Positions 13,831-15,294 of a DNA stretch of 15,294 nt are shown here, in pieces. Within the stretch, counting starts at the first letter, position 1. Every line of letters begins with the position of its first letter. The notes under the pieces were generated by a model that did no database searches, was not told the origin of the DNA, and was given only the letters and a program-made list of their open reading frames with translations. This DNA comes from Candidatus Omnitrophota bacterium. Its GTDB lineage: Bacteria; Omnitrophota; Gorgyraeia; Duberdicusellales; 4484-171. The stretch is taken from positions 1 to 15,294 of the forward strand of contig WJKZ01000131.1 in the NCBI GenBank assembly GCA_014728785.1, written 5' to 3'. Position numbers and translations under genes: made by a program.

Positions 13831-14523
13831 ATGGGGATATTCGGTTTAAAGAAAAGAGAGAAACAGGCATGGAATAGTATCCAGCCGGGAGACAAGGTTA
13901 AGATTTCCCTGGGCCAGGGATACGGAGAGGATTACTTTAGCTCAGTTGATGAGATAAATGAATTTTACATTTACATAAAGACTCCTAACATCGGGAAAGC
14001 ACTCCTGGATGTCTCTCCGGATACAGAAGTAAACATAGAAGTGGAGGTATTTAACCCCCAGAACGGCAAGATAAGATTTTCATCTAAAGTTACGGGGCAG
14101 GAGTGGTTTAGAGAACAGCGTATAAAGATAGCTTCTCCCCGGAAACTTTCCTGGATTCAGTTAAGAAGATACAGGCGTATAGAAGTTTCTTTGAATGTGG
14201 AGTTTTCCCTGGTAAGTGAAAAAGAAAGCAGCGTGGGTCTGAACTTAGCTGATTATATACACACCGGATTAATTATGAATATATCCGAGGGTGGAGCACT
14301 TTTAGTTATAGATAAATTCATCTCAATTACAAAAGGAGCCTATTTAAATGCAAAAATTGAATTTTCCCCGGATTCTGCGATAAGAGCCAAATGCAGGGTG
14401 AACAGGATAGAGTCAGGAGAGGCTAAATACGGCTGGGGAGTTGAATTCATCAGGATGAATCCCAAGGATAAAGAGCTTTTAAGAAGTTTTATTTTTAATA
14501 CTCTCAGTAAAATTTCTACTTAA
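13831..14523 (+). CDS. PilZ domain protein, YcgR-like c-di-GMP receptor (copy 1)
   Basis: The protein has 230 residues. It begins 1 nt after the flhG-like stop, with AAGGAGGG (13812-13819) as ribosome-binding site inside that gene, so the two are coupled. Residues 1-105 look like the N-terminal YcgR/PilZN beta-barrel ('IQPGDKVKISL...IRFSSKVTGQEW'). Residues 110-225 form the PilZ domain with both c-di-GMP-binding motifs intact: R112-RYR-R116 (RxxxR) and N150-ISEGG (NxSxxG). YcgR-type proteins bind c-di-GMP and slow or bias the flagellar motor by contacting FliG or MotA, so a brake role next to the motor operon is a reasonable inference. The extreme N-terminus MGIFGLKKREK is short, amphipathic and shared with the next two genes. 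No membrane segment is visible. Confidence 0.88.
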   Translation: MGIFGLKKREKQAWNSIQPGDKVKISLGQGYGEDYFSSVDEINEFYIYIKTPNIGKALLDVSPDTEVNIEVEVFNPQNGKIRFSSKVTGQEWFREQRIKIASPRKLSWIQLRRYRRIEVSLNVEFSLVSEKESSVGLNLADYIHTGLIMNISEGGALLVIDKFISITKGAYLNAKIEFSPDSAIRAKCRVNRIESGEAKYGWGVEFIRMNPKDKELLRSFIFNTLSKIST

Positions 14524-14536
14524 TAGGAGTTGTATT

Positions 14537-15250
14537 ATGGGTATTTTCGGTTTAAGCAGAGATGAAAAGATAATATGGAGGACAATCAGGCCTCAGGATA
14601 AAGTAATATTCAGAGCAGAAGACAATATCCATGAGGTTTATTTCACAAAGGTTTTAAAAAGAGATGATTCTTATCTGTATATTGCTACTCCCACAAAGGG
14701 TATTTCTTCTCTGGAATTGTCTGACGGTACTCCGGTAAACGTTGAGGTTTACAGCTATGGCGGCGGTAAAATTAAATTTAATTCTAAGGTTGTTTCTCAG
14801 GAATGGCTGAAAGAAAAGAACATAAAGTTATCCAAACCCAGAAAAATTGAAAAAATTCAGTTGAGATGGTATTACCGGCTGGAAATAGCTTTGATTGTTG
14901 AATTTTCCTTGTTTGATGTAACCGACGTTTACCCCCAGGATATAAAACTCCAGTCACCTGTTTTTTCAGGAGTTACTAAAAATATTTCCGAAGGAGGGCT
15001 GCTTCTCATAGCAGACAGGAAATTGGAGGAGAAAACATTTGTGAATGTAAAAATAGAACTTTCTGAGAAGGCAAAAGTAATGGCAAGGGCTGAAGTTTTA
15101 AGAGCCAATCCGTTACCTACCGGGGAAAAGTATGCAGTCGGTTTGACATTTGTAAAAATGAAAGATGAGGATAGGGATGCGTTAAGAAGGTTTATTTTTC
15201 ATAAAGGAAGGGATTACTACGAAAGGGGCAGAGAAGCCTTTGCGGAATAA
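14537..15250 (+). CDS. PilZ domain protein, YcgR-like c-di-GMP receptor (copy 2)
   Basis: A 237-residue paralogue of the preceding gene, starting at ATG 14537 with AGGAG (14525-14529) upstream. It has the same architecture: MGIFGLSRDEK at the N-terminus, a YcgR-like N-domain ('IRPQDKVIF...IKFNSKVVSQEW'), and a PilZ domain with R110-WYY-R114 and N149-ISEGG. Both motifs are complete, so c-di-GMP binding is expected. The shared pattern 'SKV...QEW...K-I...P-R-K-x-x-x-I-Q-L-R' shows tandem duplication, while other stretches are strongly diverged, so the duplication is not recent. The C-terminus is longer and charged (ERGREAFAE). The partner of each copy (FliG, MotA or something else) cannot be told from sequence. 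Confidence 0.88.
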   Translation: MGIFGLSRDEKIIWRTIRPQDKVIFRAEDNIHEVYFTKVLKRDDSYLYIATPTKGISSLELSDGTPVNVEVYSYGGGKIKFNSKVVSQEWLKEKNIKLSKPRKIEKIQLRWYYRLEIALIVEFSLFDVTDVYPQDIKLQSPVFSGVTKNISEGGLLLIADRKLEEKTFVNVKIELSEKAKVMARAEVLRANPLPTGEKYAVGLTFVKMKDEDRDALRRFIFHKGRDYYERGREAFAE

Positions 15251-15263
15251 ATAAACAGGGATT

Positions 15264-15294
15264 ATGGGAATATTCGGCTTAAGCAGAAAAGAGA
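15264..15294 (+). CDS. Start of a third tandem PilZ-type gene (3' end outside the window)
   Basis: ATG 15264 opens a frame that reads MGIFGLSRKE up to the window edge, almost identical to the first residues of the two PilZ genes upstream. AGGGA (15257-15261) is the nearest purine stretch, only 2 nt from the ATG. The 13-nt spacing from the previous stop matches that between copies 1 and 2. Only ten residues are visible, so the assignment rests on the shared N-terminus and tandem position. Confidence 0.7.
   Translation, partial: MGIFGLSRKE

Overview
The window is a single-direction (+ strand) flagellar operon segment from a motile bacterium. It begins inside fliK and ends a few codons into a third PilZ gene. 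Genes are packed tightly (gaps usually 1-60 nt) and there is no credible minus-strand gene. No rRNA, tRNA, IS element, phage gene or CRISPR array was seen. The gene order (fliK-flgD-TIGR02530-type protein-flgE-flbD-motA-motB-fliN/Y-fliO-fliP-fliQ-fliR-flhB-flhA-flhF-flhG) resembles the large fla/che operons of Bacillota, Spirochaetota, Thermotogota and several uncultured phyla. It does not resemble the split enterobacterial regulons. The window carries no taxonomic marker. The short dispersed-looking repeats in the gaps suggest an uncultured lineage such as Omnitrophota, but that is a weak guess from memory.

Layout. 1-3119: hook-length control, hook cap, an operon protein of unknown function, and the hook subunit. 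3120-3269: a strong hairpin terminator or attenuator followed by a small palindromic repeat. 3270-4942: FlbD and the stator pair MotA/MotB. 5006-5908: a FliN/FliY-type switch protein. 5915-11784: the complete membrane export gate FliO, FliP, FliQ, FliR, FlhB, FlhA. 11805-13829: the positioning GTPase FlhF and a divergent FlhG. 13831-15294: at least three tandem PilZ (YcgR-like) c-di-GMP receptor genes.

How the genes work together. The FliPQR/FlhB/FlhA gate, with FliO assisting assembly, exports hook and cap subunits. FliK and the FlhB C-domain set the switch from hook to filament export. MotAB supplies torque against the C-ring, to which the FliN/FliY protein belongs. FlhF/FlhG set flagellar position and number, and the PilZ proteins probably couple c-di-GMP to motor output.

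Most notable points: (1) the FlhG homologue keeps the FlhF-activating DQAxxLR helix but has lost the P-loop and other ATPase residues, so it looks like a pseudo-ATPase; (2) FlhB has NPTR in place of the canonical NPTH autocleavage motif; (3) the fliP-fliQ gap is filled by an inverted array of degenerate heptamers, with a miniature relative upstream of flbD; (4) fliL and fliM are absent from their usual place between motB and fliN/Y; (5) PilZ receptors are tandemly amplified.
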